Part shown: positions 5,183-5,549 of the stretch, piece by piece
Layout: each line of letters opens with the position of its first letter
How positions within the stretch are numbered: position 1 is the first letter of the stretch
Source of the DNA: an uncultured bacterium
GTDB taxonomy: Bacteria > Cyanobacteriota > Vampirovibrionia > Gastranaerophilales > Gastranaerophilaceae
Direction: 5' to 3'
Assembly (NCBI GenBank): GCA_900553845.1
Contig: USEW01000123.1
Span: 1 to 5,549, forward strand
Length of the DNA stretch: 5,549 bases
Program-made: the position numbers and the translations under genes
Notes under the pieces: generated by a model
The model's input: only the letters and a program-made list of their open reading frames with translations
What the model was told of the DNA's origin: nothing
Database searches by the model: none

Positions 5183-5549
5183 TTATTCGTCAATATCACC
5201 TTCAAGTTTTATATAATATGCTTCTTCCCAACGTAAATCAATATATTTAATTTTATTTTCTAGCGTTTTTGCTTCAGGTAATATTGATTGGATATATTTT
5301 ACACGATTTAAAGTTGTATCATTTAGTTCTCCAATACGAAGAAAATTGCTTTTTATTTTAACATATACATCTTTTGGATTTCTAAGGTCAATATATTCAA
5401 CAGGCTCTTTTGAATACATTTCAATGGTGCGTCCTAATATTTCAAGTTCGTTAATTTTTTTTATATCCCACTTGCGATAATCATCACCCTTTGTTCCATA
5501 GCTTAAAATTTTATACGTTTTAATTCCTTGTGGAAGGGGTATATATTCT
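5183..5549 (-). CDS. ftsQ: cell division protein FtsQ/DivIB-like, C-terminal part (5' end outside the window)
   Basis: The - strand frame is open from the TAA at 5183-5185 to the right edge, giving 121 residues. The ATG at 5419 is internal, because coding sequence with the same character continues upstream of it. The segment matches the C-terminal beta-domain pattern of FtsQ: IPLPQGIKTYKI near the edge, ELEILGRTIE, EYIDLRNPKDVYVKI, LRIGEL, NRVKYIQSILPE and the terminal KYIDLRWEEAYYIKLEGD. The paired YIDLR phrases, the last forming the final strand, are characteristic. FtsQ is a bitopic inner-membrane protein that links early and late divisome components through FtsB and FtsL. The cytoplasmic tail, membrane helix and POTRA domain would lie to the right of the window. 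It is last in its transcription unit on this side, since the next gene faces it, so no ftsA or ftsZ follows directly. The name rests on a motif pattern, without alignment. Confidence 0.75.
   Translation of the reverse strand, partial: EYIPLPQGIKTYKILSYGTKGDDYRKWDIKKINELEILGRTIEMYSKEPVEYIDLRNPKDVYVKIKSNFLRIGELNDTTLNRVKYIQSILPEAKTLENKIKYIDLRWEEAYYIKLEGDIDE

Noticed and set aside
5160..5190. intrinsic terminator between the TPR and ftsQ-like genes
   Set aside because: There is a run of six T but no stem precedes it on the + strand, and the - strand also lacks a stem with a U-run.
5417..5419. ATG as the start of a 78-residue - strand protein
   Set aside because: The same frame continues upstream to the window edge with FtsQ-like sequence, so this Met is internal.

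Overview
The window is AT-rich and densely packed. It holds five complete protein genes and one gene cut by the right edge. Another coding fragment may be cut by the left edge. A GT9 LPS-type heptosyltransferase points to a Gram-negative (diderm) envelope, and codon use is strongly A/T-biased. This mix of an LPS transferase, an FtsQ-type divisome protein, ThiG and paired Tmk-like kinases would suit a gut Vampirovibrionia/Gastranaerophilales-like lineage. That placement is an impression from protein style, not a demonstrated assignment.

Layout: (1) On the + strand, thiG (thiazole synthase, 104-874) is followed after 4 nt by a GT9 glycosyltransferase (879-1961), forming a probable two-gene transcription unit. 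A perfect extended -10 and a good Shine-Dalgarno (SD) sequence sit in front of thiG. (2) On the - strand, two paralogous thymidylate-kinase-like P-loop proteins (first gene 3312-2638, second gene 2619-1963) form an operon with an 18-nt gap. It runs convergently into the glycosyltransferase gene, with 1 nt between the stop codons. (3) A divergent, very AT-rich regulatory region (about 3313-3520) carries a perfect 8-bp hairpin, a palindrome over the likely kinase promoter, and repeated ATACATATA words. (4) On the + strand, a 551-residue TPR-repeat protein (3521-5176) has a non-canonical hydrophobic/aromatic block in the middle. (5) On the - strand, the C-terminal part of an FtsQ/DivIB-like division protein enters from the right edge and ends 6 nt from the TPR gene.

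The functions are housekeeping or envelope-related (thiamine, LPS core or similar glycan, nucleotide kinase-like, division) plus one protein-interaction scaffold. They do not form one obvious pathway. The most unusual element is the pair of diverged Tmk-like kinases, whose nucleotide-site motifs match each other but depart from ordinary dTMP kinase. The non-canonical core of the TPR protein comes next. I see no mobile element, CRISPR array, tRNA or rRNA.
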